Positions 11,945 to 25,018 of a DNA stretch of 64,000 nucleotides are shown piece after piece. The stretch is from Sipunculus nudus. Lineage: Eukaryota; Annelida; Sipuncula; Golfingiida; Sipunculidae. How positions within the stretch are numbered: the first letter of the stretch is position 1; each line of letters starts with the position of its first letter. The stretch is taken from positions 78,256,453 through 78,320,452 of the forward strand of contig CM049311.1 of assembly GCA_026874595.1 (NCBI GenBank), in the 5' to 3' direction. Position numbers and translations under genes: made by a program. The notes under the pieces were generated by a model, which was not told the DNA's origin, searched no databases, and worked only from the letters and a program-made list of their open reading frames with translations.

Positions 11945-12790
11945 ATTCTAAGCTCAGCTGACAATAAGTCATCTGAGCTATAGTAACGGTCCATTGTCAG
12001 TCTTCCGTCCGGCCTGCCGGACGTCAGTTAACAGGGCACGTTTTGAAATCGTTGATATTTGAATCCTAAATTTGGCAAACAGTTAGATGTCCCTGAAATC
12101 TCCTACCATACCGAAAATTTGATAAGTAGATCTTTGTTCCTCCGGGATACTAAGGAAAACCTCAATTTTCATTAAAACCCATTGTTACACTTCAAGACTG
12201 CCTATTATCAAAACAACTGCTCTGTTTTCGGTCATGAGATAAAAATGCAATCATTTCTCATTGTGAACTTTAAGCCAAGATTCAGAGCAATACATGCATT
12301 ATTTGTCAAGATACCCGAGGTTTTGTATCAAAATTTTAATTGTTCTGTCCTTCTGTATGTCTTTATGTATGTTCGTCACATCGGTTTCCTGATGCTAATT
12401 CCAGTTTGGATTGACATATGGATTTCAAACTTGACTAACATATGGCCCACCTGTAACACAAGATCCCAATCAATTTTCGGCTCATAAGGTCAAAGGTCAC
12501 CCAACCCACTCAATGAGAAAGATGGTTTATGTATTTATAGCCAAACTTTTCATCCAACCTTCCATCGTGCCCATATAGCTGACCTGCCAATAGGGGAAGA
12601 ACCCTTATTAATATTTTGGTCACAAGGTCAGAGGTCAAGGTCACAGTGGCCATCTGTCCACATATTTTTTTTCTGAATGATAGCTCCAGTTTCCGATTGG
12701 GATTCAGTCTGAACGTTAAAAAATATTCTTATTATCAGTTTCTCCTGAGCGCCGTGACCCACAGGTCCCTTGTTTTATAAATCTAGGTGT
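11945..12790 (+). repeat. Molluscan-type dispersed repeat (left arm)
   Basis: Begins with a near-perfect hairpin AGCTCAGCTGAC...GTCATCTGAGCT (11951-11979), then 'CCATTGTCAGTCTTCCGTCCGG'-type sequence. Later it holds 'GGTCAAAGGTCACCCAACCC' (about 12488-12510) and 'GGTCAGAGGTCAAGGTCACA' (about 12627-12646). Repeats with an AGCTCA...TGAGCT hairpin followed by 'CCGTCCGTCCG', and GGTCAAGGTCA tracts, are common in mollusc genomes from my general knowledge. The outer limits are approximate. The mirror copy is at about 37235-38095. Confidence 0.55.
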
Positions 12791-14219
12791 GGGTCTGCAG
12801 GGTTATGACTGGGCATGGCCAGGTTAGGTTGGGCATAATTTTTATTCCAATTTGGGCTATATTGTTTGTTTGTCACCAGATTGGTGGCTTTTGTTCCATC
12901 CTTTTATTGTTTTTTAATCTGATCAAGTTGTAAATTTCTCTATATAGAATATTTGTAATGGTTTAAGGACTTACTCTTCGGTATGTGTAAATATTTTTTT
13001 CTTCATGTTTTCTTTAATATCACCAAGCTGCTGCCTTGGGACCCTGGCTAATTTTGTATTCATTTCAAAATCAGGTTATATTTTTCTTGGGTGCTCCACA
13101 CTGAGTTTTGATTGGTCTGACCAGTTTGTTAAATATTCCCAGTTTTAAATAATTAAAGAGGGAAAAACATTCTTGAAAATGTACACTATCCATTATATAT
13201 GCTCGCAGGATTGTGCTTTTCATGATCCTTTATTGTTGTGGGGCCACTGTTTTCTTGAAGCCACATGGATGGCTCATCCTCAGTATTATGTTTTATTCTT
13301 TACACCATTTGTTGTGTTGATTTCTTAACTTATTTTTTCTTATCTTAATAGACTCTCATAGGGTGTGTTAATATTGCTTCAGTTTTGCCTCAATAACTTC
13401 AGGGCCAGTTTATATATTCTGAAAAATAATAATTTTCTATGCTCGGTGGTACATGGAACTTTGAAAATTTCCATTTCTTGGTGATTTTAAAACGATTGCA
13501 ATCTTTATTCAACTTAAGCTTCACAATTAGAACTGACATGATCATTTATAAGCCAATAAGTATTCAAATATTCCATTTTCAACAGTTCATTTTAATTAGA
13601 TTTTTGGGCCTATATTGAATAGAAAACTCATCGTTAAAGAAAACTTAGTTGTATTTTATTAATATGAATTTCAAAATCTGTATTTTAACATATATGGTAG
13701 AACTAATTATACACACTCCTTAAACAGTCCTATGTTGATGCAGTTGGTTTCTGTCTCTTGAATTGGGCTTGCATTTCTTATAAATTGCCCACATATTTTC
13801 ATTTCTTTTCAGATGTAGATTCTATGGTCATTTTTTATGGAAAAGCTTCATCAGACCTCAATTTTGTTTATTTTCAGCACCTGATAATCATCAATGTTGG
13901 TTTCACTTGTGTACAGCATAGTTATGTCTTGTTTACATGTATTTTGTGTACGAGAGTCGGTCCATATTTGTTAAATTTCAATATAGAAGCCATGGAAAAA
14001 CAGTAAACTGCTGGAATTATATGATTTTATTGTTGAAATGATTTATTCACTTTTAGGAATTTTCTATTGTGAAATAATTAAAGAGTAACTTGTGCTTTTC
14101 CAGTATTGTCATATGTATGAAATTCACAGGTGAACTTTGGGGTCGTTAGCCCTTGTTCTTGGTCGTGTATAGCATGTTGTGTATAACCTGTGATTCTCAC
14201 CAATACTTAATATAAAGAA

Positions 14220-14690
14220 AGCGGAGATATTTCAAACATGTTTCTCACACTTTGAAACATGACAAAGGTGAAACGGGGTTTGAAACAGGAAAACGTGTGC
14301 CAAAAGTTGGGACAAACTGGTGCTTCAAACTATTTCCGGTTTCAAGATGAAACAGGTGGTTTATCTTTTGAAACATTTCACAAGAACGTGTTTCGTGGGT
14401 CGCTGATTTTCCGAATCATGTGTTTGTGATACGTGTTTCAGATTGAGACATGTAAGCAGCACGACATGTAATACCCGCGAAACATGTTGAAAAACGTGTC
14501 TCAATCCCATCACTGAAACATGTTTCAAGTAGACACATATACCGTCTCAAGCTGAAACGTTATAGTGTGAATTTGATACATGACTTATTTTAAAACGCCA
14601 TATGTACCTGACACGTGTGCCAAAAGTTTGGACAAAATGCAATGTTCATTTGAAACACCAAACATGTTTTCACATTTTTCAGTGTAGGCC
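14220..14690. repeat. GAAACATGTTTC-rich element (left arm)
   Basis: More than ten copies of GAAACA or TGTTTC in both orientations, including a perfect 14-bp palindrome TGAAACATGTTTCA (14514-14527). Two direct copies of 'CGTGTGCCAAAAGTT' (about 14294 and 14619) sit near the two ends. No frame is open. A related small fragment lies at about 40515-40575, outside the arms, so the motif belongs to a dispersed family. Confidence 0.55.
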
Positions 14691-15514
14691 TATACAGGTA
14701 GTCTAATTTTATTAGGCTGACGAGAATACCATAAACAACTCCGATGTGAAAAGGCCTTGTTATAGAAACGATATATTACATTTAAAATACATACCGGTAA
14801 TCAAATAACCTTGAATAACAAAAAAATACACGATTCATGTTAGCCATTTGAAGTCAGCCGACGGTTTGGCAGTTAAGGTTGAATCACTGTAATTGCTGTA
14901 AAACTCTGCCACTTTCCAATAGATAAACGGAGCACCCATGTCCATCATTGTCTATTAAAACCCGAGTCAAGGCCAGGCCTCCGGGGCGTATTTTCTTTAA
15001 CCAGCCTAACAAGTTTAAGATAGCTTTAATGCCAGAAACGTCTTCTGCGATACGATCATTCTAAACGTTCCCCGGAGGAAAATACATCTCGGAAAACGGC
15101 TAAATAATTTAAAAACAATTTGACGTGTACGGTAACAAGAAGGAACAGCTCCACGCCGTGACAGTAATTTTACATTAAGAAGTGACCTTGTTCTGACCAA
15201 ACACAGGTCTCAGAGCTAGCTGTGTAATATCGAACCCGCTATCAAAAATCATATCTGTGGCACCAAGTGTACAAATTTACGACTGAATCTTCTGTTATAT
15301 ATATACTGTGCATAATGTCAAAAGTGTAAAATTCGTATGTACTCTAGAGCTATGACAAAAATCCATGCATTTCAATAACCTTATATTTACATTCACTTTT
15401 CTACCATATATAATGCATATGACTGAGTGTACACTGTTATTTAACAGATAAGAGTCAGCCTATATCTTACACTAGATTCCAGTGAGTGAGTATAAACAGC
15501 TTAAATTTATTTAT

Positions 15515-15600
15515 TAGTAGGGGTGCGCGATATTATCGATATATCGTGAAACGACGTTTCGCATATTGCGTACTGGTATCGCGATATCGTTTTTAAATAA
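15515..15600. repeat. TATCGATATATCG-rich element end (left arm)
   Basis: 'GGGGTGCGCGATATTATCG' then 'ATATATCGTGAAACGACG' and 'TATCGCGATATCG' form a stretch of short self-complementary words. It resembles the subterminal region of a hAT-type non-autonomous element, but no matching far end or target duplication was found. The mirror copy is at about 34440-34525. Confidence 0.3.
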
Positions 15601-16627
15601 CAATATTTTTATATATTTTATATAAATAGGATTTACTGTGGTAAAAATAATTCCTTTACAAATTTAGACATTACTGAGAGGTTTAAAGTGAAAGCCGCTT
15701 TGCTGTCGGAAATGTTCAGGTAGGCTTGATAAACCGTCCGGTATTGTTAAGTCCAAGGAAATTATTTTGTTTGATCGATGATTCATTGATATTAAAATAT
15801 TTTTTACACATAAACAGAAGGAAGGGTTTTTTATATATAAGTATTCTCTCCTTACGTCGTATCATTACTGCAGGAATATCAGGTTTTACAGTATTTTACA
15901 GTATTACACGTTTACAGTAATAAGAATGGCAGCCTTGTGACGTGTACACGGAAGTGACTGTTCACATTGACTATCCCTGTCTGTGCGAAACAAAAGTCCT
16001 GAACTCTTTGCTAAGAGAGCTGCATCTGTAAGGCCCCAAGAAAACTTTGATTTGACCTGTTTCTTTGATTACTGCTAACAATCAGAACTTAATTATAAGT
16101 ACTTAACGAAGTACATAAAAGTTATTTGCCTTATTGCCATTTATTCTTGTTTTGTCATCATATTTAACATGAAAATAAATTAAGTCGTATTATATAATAA
16201 TTGTATAATAAGATTTATCCAAAATATTACTTACAAATTCCTGTAAATTGAGACAATGAAATATCGTAAAATGCTCCCACATATCGAAATGTGTTGTCAT
16301 ATGTGGTTAATAGCCCTATTAACTGGTTTACATTCCTCAGTACTTTATAACGTGCGTTTTACAGCATAATCTAGCATGAATCTTTTATGCCCTACCTGTC
16401 AAACAGACTTTTATGAGATAATCGAAACTATAAGCGATAATCGGAAGTAGAATGAAATTGAAAGGCCTTAATCGGTAATCGAATGCTATTGACCTATCCA
16501 TGAACTCTATGTGACTTTAATCGCATATTCATCCAATGAATAATCACGAGCAGAGCAGTTGCGAATAACCAATCAAGTTACCGCTGGCAAAGTAAATTGT
16601 CAATCATCCCACAAGCGCAAATTTCGC

Positions 16628-17840
16628 ATAATAAATAATAATAATAATTTATTCTTATAATGCGCAGATATCAAGAATATAAAACCCTGCTCGTGTCGCA
16701 TAACAAAAATATAAATAAATAGCAATCACATACATTTAAAATAAATGACAATAATTAGTATATATTTAAAACATAATGCCAGTGTTAAGATCAATAAAAT
16801 GTCATAATACTAAATACTAAAACAGTGCATATAATCTACCATTAACATTAAAATATTATCCTAGGCTTGCCTAAAAAAGTGAGTCTTCAGTCCACGTTTG
16901 AATAAATTAACAGAATCTGATTTCTTTATATAATCCGGCAAACTGTTCCAGAGCACAGGAGCACAACAAATGAAAGCTCTTTCTCCATATGTAGATAATT
17001 TACTCCTAGGTTCACAAGGACGCATGTCCTTTTTACTTGATCTCAATGCACGAGGTGTAAAATATAACTGGAGTAATTCTGTGACCTAAAGAGGTGCTTT
17101 CTCATTGAGACCCTTATATGTAAGCAGTAATATTTAAAAAATAATACGAATTTCTACAGGTAGCCAGTGCAAATCGAACTCAAACTCGATGGGTAATATA
17201 TGATTACGTTCTGGACATCTGTATACAATGCTGGCCGTCTGATTTTGGATTCTTTACAGTCTTAACATATGAGATTTGGGTACTCCATATATAAGGGAAT
17301 TACAAACATCTGACCTCGACAAAATCAACCGCTGTGCTAACTGTGCAGCAGTTGACTTAGAGAGATATTTGCGGATCCGCCCAAAGTTGTACAGATTGAA
17401 ATAAGCACTCTTACAAACTTATTTGTGCCTTTTGATTTCGCACTTTCCTTGTTGGTTTTATGGCCCAGGTAACAATAGTAATGCAAGGATTAACAACTTT
17501 CTGTAAATGCTTAGCTGAACCCATAATAATCGTCTCAGTTTTGTCACTGTTGAGTTTAAGCTTGTTTTGTATCATCCAATGTTGAATATGGTTCACACAT
17601 TTCTCAATTTTTCTCAAGGTGTAGTCCAGATCACCAGGTGAGCATGATGTGTATAACTGTGTGTCACCTGCATGGAGAAAATAATCTTAGCCATGTTCTC
17701 GTATGAGGTTACCAAGGGGTTTCGTATACATAGTAAATAGAATAGGACCGAAGACAGAACTTGGGGTTCACCATATTTTAAAACTGATCCATCTGAAACA
17801 CTTTCACAAAAGACAACTGACTGTGTCCTGTCGACACATT
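16628..17840 (-). mobile_element. 5'-truncated CR1/L2-like LINE, left-arm copy
   Basis: This is the mirror image of the copy at 32197-33410 and is read on the minus strand. It shows 'KIEKCVNHIQHWMIQNKLKL' (17411-17617) and a C-terminal block 'YGERAFICCAPVLWNSLPD' with 'LFKRGLKTHFF' (16861-17046), the typical C-terminus of CR1/L2/Jockey-group LINEs. The RT YADD box reads HAGD here, so the active-site aspartate pair is broken. In-frame stops confirm it is dead. The 3' end is an (AAT)n-like tail beside 'ATGCGCAGATATC' near 16628. Upstream it stops at the solo LTR. Confidence 0.75.
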
Positions 17841-18136
17841 GTGTTGTGATAGATGTCTCTTTTATTGTATGAAGCAGTGTGTTTGTTCAGCGCTAGCGTT
17901 GTCTGTTGCTATGACGGTAAAGCCCGGCCCGAGCGTGGAGTCAGACGTGTACACAGCGGTCATGCTAGTCTGGGGCTTTCTCGCCTGGCCGAGCCGGATC
18001 GGCCCACGTGCGAACCCTGACATGTACAAACACAGCGTTCTTGTTCTAGAGGTTTCCTGTAATGTGTGTACTGTGTATCATGTAAGATTCTTTAGATTGT
18101 CCGGGAAGTGGAAAGTTCTCGGCTTGGGGTGAGAAG

Positions 18137-18146
18137 TTATAAATAG
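18137..18146 (+). promoter_or_regulatory. LTR TATA box (copy B)
   Basis: TTATAAATAG at the position homologous to the TATA box of copies A and E, followed by GGGGGCTGGG. Confidence 0.5.
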
Positions 18147-18556
18147 GGGGCTGGGTTTTAGACCCAGAGAGAGAGAGAGATGAAAGAATATTTCAGCGGA
18201 CACAGTAGAGAGGACCCTTTCCTATAATTGCGCTTGTTATAGCTTTTCTTGTAATTTGGTGACGGATTTTCAGTATAGTCTTCAGTTTGCCTTTCGGATC
18301 ACTGCCAGGATTTCGCTTTGGATTACAGTAGAATGATTTTGTGATTACATGAGACTGTTATTCTCTGAGAAGATTTGTGTGAACTGTTTATCCGGTTTAT
18401 ACATTTTAAAGGACTTGTCGCTGTGACAGTGGTGGTATCCAGGTACTGTGCACTTTGTTTATTATGCTGTTTGGTTATATTGATTTTCTGTTATACTGTT
18501 GTTGTACTGTGTAATTGTATTGATTTAGTGTATTGTAATGTAAGGGTTGTTTTAAG

Positions 18557-18562
18557 AATAAA
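18557..18562 (+). terminator. LTR polyadenylation signal (copy B)
   Basis: AATAAA after 'GGTTGTTTTAAG', homologous to the signals in copies A and E. Confidence 0.45.
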
Positions 18563-19163
18563 TTATAGTTATTTGTTAACAAAAAAAATGACCTCCTTAT
18601 TCATTCCCCTAGACATTTCAAGCTGCCTAGTTTTACAGAATCTGATTGTTTTATCTCCATTACCAAATCGAGTTCGTCACGACTACGTGATCTGATGATA
18701 TTAGGTTCCGTAACAGTGTTACTTAGGCGACTCTCCAAAACACAACACGTGTAGTCTGCACAAATACCTTTGTCGGCATGTTCGCGGTACATTGTTTTCA
18801 TACAAAGGAGACAGTATAAAAAATGTTGAAGGCCAAAGGTTGCAAGAGTAATTCCGCCGGCTGCCTAGAAAATAATAAAGTCAAACCAGGCACGTAATTT
18901 GTTTGAGAAAAATAATTCAAAATATGGCCAAACATTTCACAATGACTGCAATATATTCATCAGTAGAGAACAGAGATATGGCAATTCCAGCTGATGACGT
19001 CAGTCAATGCGAAGTCATACGTCATCGACCTTTAAGACGTAGGTATTGTCTTGTAAAGAGCTCTTACAACCAAGGGCATGGAAGGTCTTCTGTATGGGAG
19101 CGCATTAGCATAATTAGGTTAAAAGAGCGGGGCATAAGGGTTCTGGTGGTCAGGTCAATTGAA

Positions 19164-19174
19164 CCCCCCCCCCC
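19164..19174 (+). repeat. Homopolymer C run (left arm)
   Basis: Eleven C residues; the matching run in the right arm (30850-30866) is 17 G. The length difference is one of the clearest indels between arms, though such runs are also error-prone in sequencing. Confidence 0.8.
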
Positions 19175-19440
19175 GGAAGTTCCCACGACTCTAATTTATG
19201 ATCAGGAAAAAATCGTGCACGTGAATGTGAAAATAAGTCGTGCGCCTGAGTTAATATATTGGACGCACAAGTAGTAAGTCGTGCTTAAATTATATAATCT
19301 GATGATATATTTATTAAATCCTTATCAGGACACGTGATAAGTAATAATTACAAGCTGCACTCGTGTAAAATCCACGGTTCTCTACGATAAACAATTTTGA
19401 ATTGAGCTTGTAGGGACTAATGCGGCATATTTTTCGCAAG

Positions 19441-20345
19441 TTGTTTTTAGCTTAGCTGACTGTTAGTCATCTGAGCTAGACCGATCACCCTTTACCTGTC
19501 GTCCGTCCGGTTGTCCGGGACAAATCGTAACCTTAAGACCGAGAAACTCCAGGGAGATCCTGAGCAAATCTCCTCGGAAACCTGAAATTAGGACATTGGG
19601 AGCTGCATTCTGCGACCTATACGGACCGGTAATATGATTTTAAGAGCCTAGATAGTCAAACGGGGCACAAACTGTACCCGCTAGGCCTAGAATCTTATGA
19701 CGTAAAATTCAGGGAGGTCCTGGCAAATGTTGTAAACATGAAAAAATTCACTGTGACGAAAAATTCTGTCATTTATAGGATAAAAGTCTCATGAACACAT
19801 TGGATATGTCAGATGGGCACTAATTGTATCTGTTAGGCCTAGCATCTTCCAACACAACATCTGGGACGTCCTAGGCAAATATGTTTGGAAAGCTGAAATT
19901 AGGTCATGGAGACCTGTATTCTGCGACCTACGGACTGATGGCATTATTTTGAGAATCTAAACAGTCATTAATTGGTCCCGTTAGGCCATGGATCTTCTAA
20001 TGTACTATTTAGGGAGGTCCTGGGGGCAAATTTCCTTTGAAATTTAAATTAGGTCATAGTGACCTATATTCTTGCTCTGTTGGCTAGAACGAAGTATTAT
20101 TGTGAGCAGTCAGACAGGGCACACATTGTAGACATTAGGCCTAGACTCTTATAACATAAGCTCACGGGAGAACCTTTGACTTTTTTATTTGGAAACCTGA
20201 AATAAGGTCATGGTGACCTGTATTCTGCCAGCTACGGACCAGAAACATGATATTTTGAGCACCGAGACAGGTTACAAATTGTATTTTCCGTTTTCCTAGG
20301 AACAAAATCCAGTGGGGGTCCTTGGAAAGTCTACTTGAGTCCTGA
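19441..20345 (+). repeat. Molluscan-type repeat with ~150-bp tandem subrepeats (left arm)
   Basis: Starts with a hairpin TTAGCTGACT...AGTCATCTGAGCT, then 'CGATCACCCTTTACCTGTCG' and 'TCCGTCCGG', like the repeat at 11945 and like mollusc families I know in general terms. After the leader come about five degenerate units of roughly 150 bp, each with 'GGGAGGTCCTGG', 'CTGAAATTAGGTCATGGTGACC' type sequence, 'TATTCTGCGACCTACGGACC' and 'TTAGGCCTAG'. No frame is open. The mirror copy is at about 29690-30555. Confidence 0.6.
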
Positions 20346-23300
20346 AAATAATTACTTAATCCACTTAATGTTTAATTATTAGTCACATAATTATTATAAT
20401 ACATGTCAAAATACAGAATATAAGAATACGTCCGTTTAACAACATAGTTACATTAGCCATAGGCTATTCTCACACAACATTCATAACATTAACAAAAGAC
20501 ATGAGCACCCAGTCAAATTCATCTGAGTGTCATGATTCATGGGTCATTTGTTTAATGTGGTTTACTTTACCCTATTCTAAAATATTGGCAAAGAATGGCA
20601 TATTGTTATATTCATGAAATTACATAAAGAAATAAGTTTTGGAATTGACGTCAGCTGTATACAGGACGACACATTTTGAATGAGATAAACACTATGGGTA
20701 TGACACCATCATTGCTTGGGCGATCACGATTAAATAGATATAATTATTGTATATAGAAGCCACCTACTGTTAAATCGATTTGAACAAATTATATGAAAGT
20801 TTATGAAAGAAATGTTGATAACATTAAGCATTTTAGGACATCACGAAATCATCCTGAGCTTTGTACATTGTCACAGAACAAGCAGGCTTAATGGAAAACT
20901 GAAAACTCTCCAAGATAAAAGGAAAATTAATATCTTTTTGGTGCAAAGAAACACCATAAGTCTTGATATGATACGTTGCTTTGCCTCTAAGCAATTGAAA
21001 CAAAAAGTCATGTACGGATTTTGCTGAATATTTGTTCAGTTAGGGTTATCAATAGCTATCAAGTTTGGGAGCAATTAGAATCATCACAATAAAATTTCTC
21101 TTATATACCATCAGGGCAAAAGACTATTCCTTTGTACATCCCGTGTGGAAGCCGCTCATTCGTATGTATTTGTTCATAAACTCACAAGGTACACCCGTGT
21201 TAGTGAAGCATTTCAATGTTCATACATAAAACGTATACACATGACTGGTATTAAAGGAGATTCTGGCGGAGGTTTGTAGGCTCGGACTGCATAATCTAGT
21301 TTCTTACGGATTACAGAAAATTGTTTGTCAATAGATTCCTTATGATATTTATGATTCAATGTAATATGTTTTCATTTTTCATGTTTCCCTACAGATAACA
21401 GATCTAAAAAAATTCCCCCACCCCCATCCCATGGTATATAAGTCGTAGGGCTTCTTCTTGAACGAACTTAAAAAACACATGATGGATATTATGGAAATAT
21501 GCGTTCGAATGTATAGAATTCAACATACCTGCGACCCATAAAATGTCTGTCAAATGGTGACCACGAGACTGGTCTCAGACCCCAGTGTTATATATAATAT
21601 CAAACTGTAAAGCCCTGGCATTGAAAGCGGAGTCGTGTGGTCTTTGGATTAAAAAAAAAAAAACTTCACTCCCTTTCGAGAGTTAGAGAGTTAACTTGTT
21701 TTGGAGGTGTTATAATGGATACCGGGATCAATAGGGATTACAGTGGGCCCGCGTGACCGTGTATTGCACAAAAACGCTCTTTGGACAGGACATGCGCTCT
21801 GACCATGGTCTTTAGAGGCAAGTGAGCTCAAAATCAAAGAAAATCCCGAAGTGCCTCCTGAAAAAGTGTGACATACTTGGAGGACCTTGAAGCACAAAAG
21901 AAATAGGGAAATATTATAAATATTAATTATGCAGCCGAATATGGCATAATCCAGCAAAAGAAAAAAAAACTTATCCTAGGAGAGCCAACCAAGGATTCGT
22001 GTGCCGAAATTGAAAGTTAAAATCGGAAAAAAAATCAACGCAACGTTTCGGATGGTCACGGCGAGGTATATCAGTTGGCAGAGGTATTATCCGGAAGCTC
22101 ACCAGACACAGAAAACAGCTGCTTAAAAGACGAACTGGAGTCAGTCTTTTCCATGAAGAATTGCCTCTTTGCCTCATAAATAGCTGTTTCATTATACAGC
22201 TTCCTCTCTGAAGAATATTTCACGATGGACAGATAGACCTGAACGTCTCCAGCGTCTTTTTAATTTTTTACACAAATCAATGTTGAGTCCCATTGTCTCT
22301 CGCATTTTTAGAACAACGTTTTTTTATTTATTATTTAAAGTATACTTAACATAATTTTCATGATTAAAATATGTTCTGAAAAAACTGACTTTTTCGCTAT
22401 TCTCCAGATTCATTATACATGTTTCTGGTGTGTATTCCTTTCCAGTTAAATTCCGGTTGTATCCTCAAAGGCATGTATGTCTTTTAATTAACTGCCTTCA
22501 AAGATGAGAGCACTCAGTGTTAGTTGAAGCACTTTTCCTAAGATGTTGAATTATGTCAGCTGGTAGGAAATATACATATATACATGTGTTTTAATTCTAC
22601 GAATTATGCAAATGAAACACACAAAGTTTAGTCCAATCCATTTTATAAAAGTTTTTAATTAAATGTTTGCACTGTCGACACAAATTGTTATTTGAAAGGG
22701 AATGAGGCAAGAACATCTATTAGCAAAAGTACTTACTTAAGAGGACTTAATCCTCATTACACACACACCCAGACCCCAACTGGTCTGGTGCAGAAAAAAA
22801 AGTTTGATATATGTTACATAATTATGTTTAGTTGCTATTAGTATAAATATAATGGGTTTTTATTTCGTATGTTACGAGATTTCAGGTAAAAGCCTTTTGT
22901 GACTCAAAAAGATGTAAAACTGTAAAAACATAAATCAATGATGATCTTTAATATTTTACACTCCTCGTTATACACTGCAGTCGTAGCAGATCTCCCTGGC
23001 TGTCACCGCTGGTTTTGACTACCAGACTTTGCAGAGAGCAAAGAATTGTAATCGGACCAAGCGTGGTATATCGCAAGGTGTATCCAGCTATATTTTAGAC
23101 ATGTTACAGCCGCTCTCGTTGGTCTGATTCTCGGCTCTGTGACAGAATTGGTGTAAAACTGGCGCCATTACGGCCCTCTTACATTAGAGAGTCAACGACC
23201 AGGGTACTGCCGTACCTTAAGGCTCTTTCAGGATGTTAATATTTTCGTCATTTCTTTTTACAACGCCTCATGGCCTTCAAGTGAGCGGTCACTTGGCATA

Positions 23301-25018
23301 ACCCAGACCTGTTGTTGGCTTTTTTTTTATTAAACTTTCTAACAACACCTAGCATAAGCGAGAAAAATCCGTTTTAACTCCGCTTATTGGTAAATCCGCC
23401 TCATGCGTGTTGCATTTCTTACCGCATGAATACAAGCATGCCTCGCATGGGTTACTATACATGGACCCAGCAAACCTGCAAACGCGACACAAGAAATGAC
23501 TTGTTACTATACAAACGGAGTTTCAGTTTAGGTTGTGAGTTCACATGTATTTTTGTATTATTTATTAAGTCGTATTCTAATATTAAAATTATGTTATCAT
23601 CGATCTGGCTTGTATCACGAAACAAGTTAAGCTTAGAACCAAAATAGAAGTGTCTACTGAGTCTACGGCTGGTGTAAAACTTGTGTGTAAATATTTGAGA
23701 GTTATTGACTAATGACATTTGATACTGATGCTAAACAGATACAAAACAGTGATCAAATGTTTAGCCTGTAAAGATAGCAGCTATGCATGAATATACAGAA
23801 ATAAATATAAACAATGAGTAATGAACATAAACCATAACGGTCATGGTATTTTCAGAAAATATCAAAGTTAAAGTAACCCGCATTTCTACAAGACAGTTTC
23901 TCTATGGAGCAATATTCAAGGAAGAAATGACGCTTTAGTCCATTGTGCATAATTTACCAAAAGTTTCGTTATACAGTCTTGGTACCGTAAAAAAAGTCGC
24001 ACGTTATTTCCAAGTAACATTTCTTCAATACGGGCGCTTACCTCTGTTCACTGACTAGAGGCTAGAGACAATTCTTAATGAAAATAATATCCCGTGCAAA
24101 ATTAAACGACGTTAAAGGGTTCAATTTAGATTCCGTTGGAGGTAAACAGCTTTTTGACCAGGATCCAACTAACTTGTAATCAGTGAAATCGATATTAAGT
24201 TCGTTGATTAATTAACTATTTTATATTTCCAAGGCAGCCTATCTAAGCCTCCAACCGCTTTATAATGATCCCTGTCGAGGTAATCTTGTGCATCTTATTC
24301 ATCATTAATATTCTCCTGTTGTTTTTCAGAGTTGTAAGACTATTTTTTTAAACTTTCTTGTTGCAATCAGAGCATAACTATTGTTCTTGTTATCGCAAAA
24401 TGATTATTCTTATGATCTCATCAATTCCCATAGCATGAATATTTTATTTGACACCAGGATAATGTGTCTGCCATTTTTTAAAAATTGTTACAGTTATGAG
24501 TTCAATGGAATAAACTGAGCAGTGAACATTCCGACCTTGGTAAAATCTGATATTTGTTTGCATTTTATAGAATAGCAGAGTTAATTAAAGGGTTTTCCAT
24601 GCCCAAGGAACCAAGGGCCCAATCGTTTTTTTTGGAACCGATATCATGTTTAGTGTAATATTTAAATAAATATATATGCTATATATATGATAAAAAATCT
24701 TTTAGCCTTCATACAATTTAAGATGATTAGAATTTTAATTTTTGCAAGAAAGTGAACCTGAAAACTCTTTTGTCTTTTATGAAGACGCCATAATTACCTG
24801 TTAGAACTTCGGTTTATAATCGCGCATATCTTTCTTCTCCTCATGCTTATAACGATCCCTTATATAACTTTATTCCTAAATATTTTATTCTTCTGTAATC
24901 GGAACATTAATTGAAATTTGGCGTTTGAAGTCTGAAGTGAGCATTCAAGGTTATCGTTAGAAATTATTTTTCCTGACAACTGGTCCTCAAACTTTATTAT
25001 GGTGAAAGTTAGGTGAAG

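Larger units (their letters stand above)
17845..18715 (+). mobile_element. Solo LTR, copy B (left arm)
   Basis: An 871-bp LTR of the same family as copy A. The start is TGTGATAGATGTC (two substitutions from TGTTACAGATGTC) and the end is GGTTCCGTAACA. A perfect 4-bp target duplication GTGT flanks it at 17841-17844 and 18716-18719. It carries a TATA box (18137-18146), a short GA run and AATAAA (18557-18562). No internal domain is attached. It sits right at the 5' edge of the LINE remnant. The right arm holds the same insertion with the same flanks (31318-32192), so it predates the inverted duplication. Confidence 0.85.
10045..23759 (+). repeat. Left arm of a ~13.7-kb giant inverted repeat
   Basis: The sequence from GTGGATTAATC at 10045 to GATCAAATG at 23759 is the reverse complement of 26262-39979. 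Paired positions sum to about 50,020-50,037 all along the arm, so only small indels separate the arms. Eye comparison of several stretches gives roughly 0.3-2% mismatch. Both arms carry the same LINE, solo LTR (same GTGT target duplication), molluscan-type repeats and microfeatures, so these were present before duplication. Stretches not listed separately (10046-11944, 12791-14219, 18720-19440, 20346-23759) show no supported gene. Near-identical 60-105-residue open frames in both arms exist only because the DNA is duplicated. Confidence 0.95.

Noticed and set aside
12182-12487. 101-residue open frame in the left arm
   Set aside because: It lies inside a dispersed repeat and its near-identical partner is only the mirrored arm.
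23455-23718. 87-residue open frame identical in both arms as a conserved gene
   Set aside because: Identity follows from the recent inverted duplication; there is no start context, splice evidence or recognisable domain.
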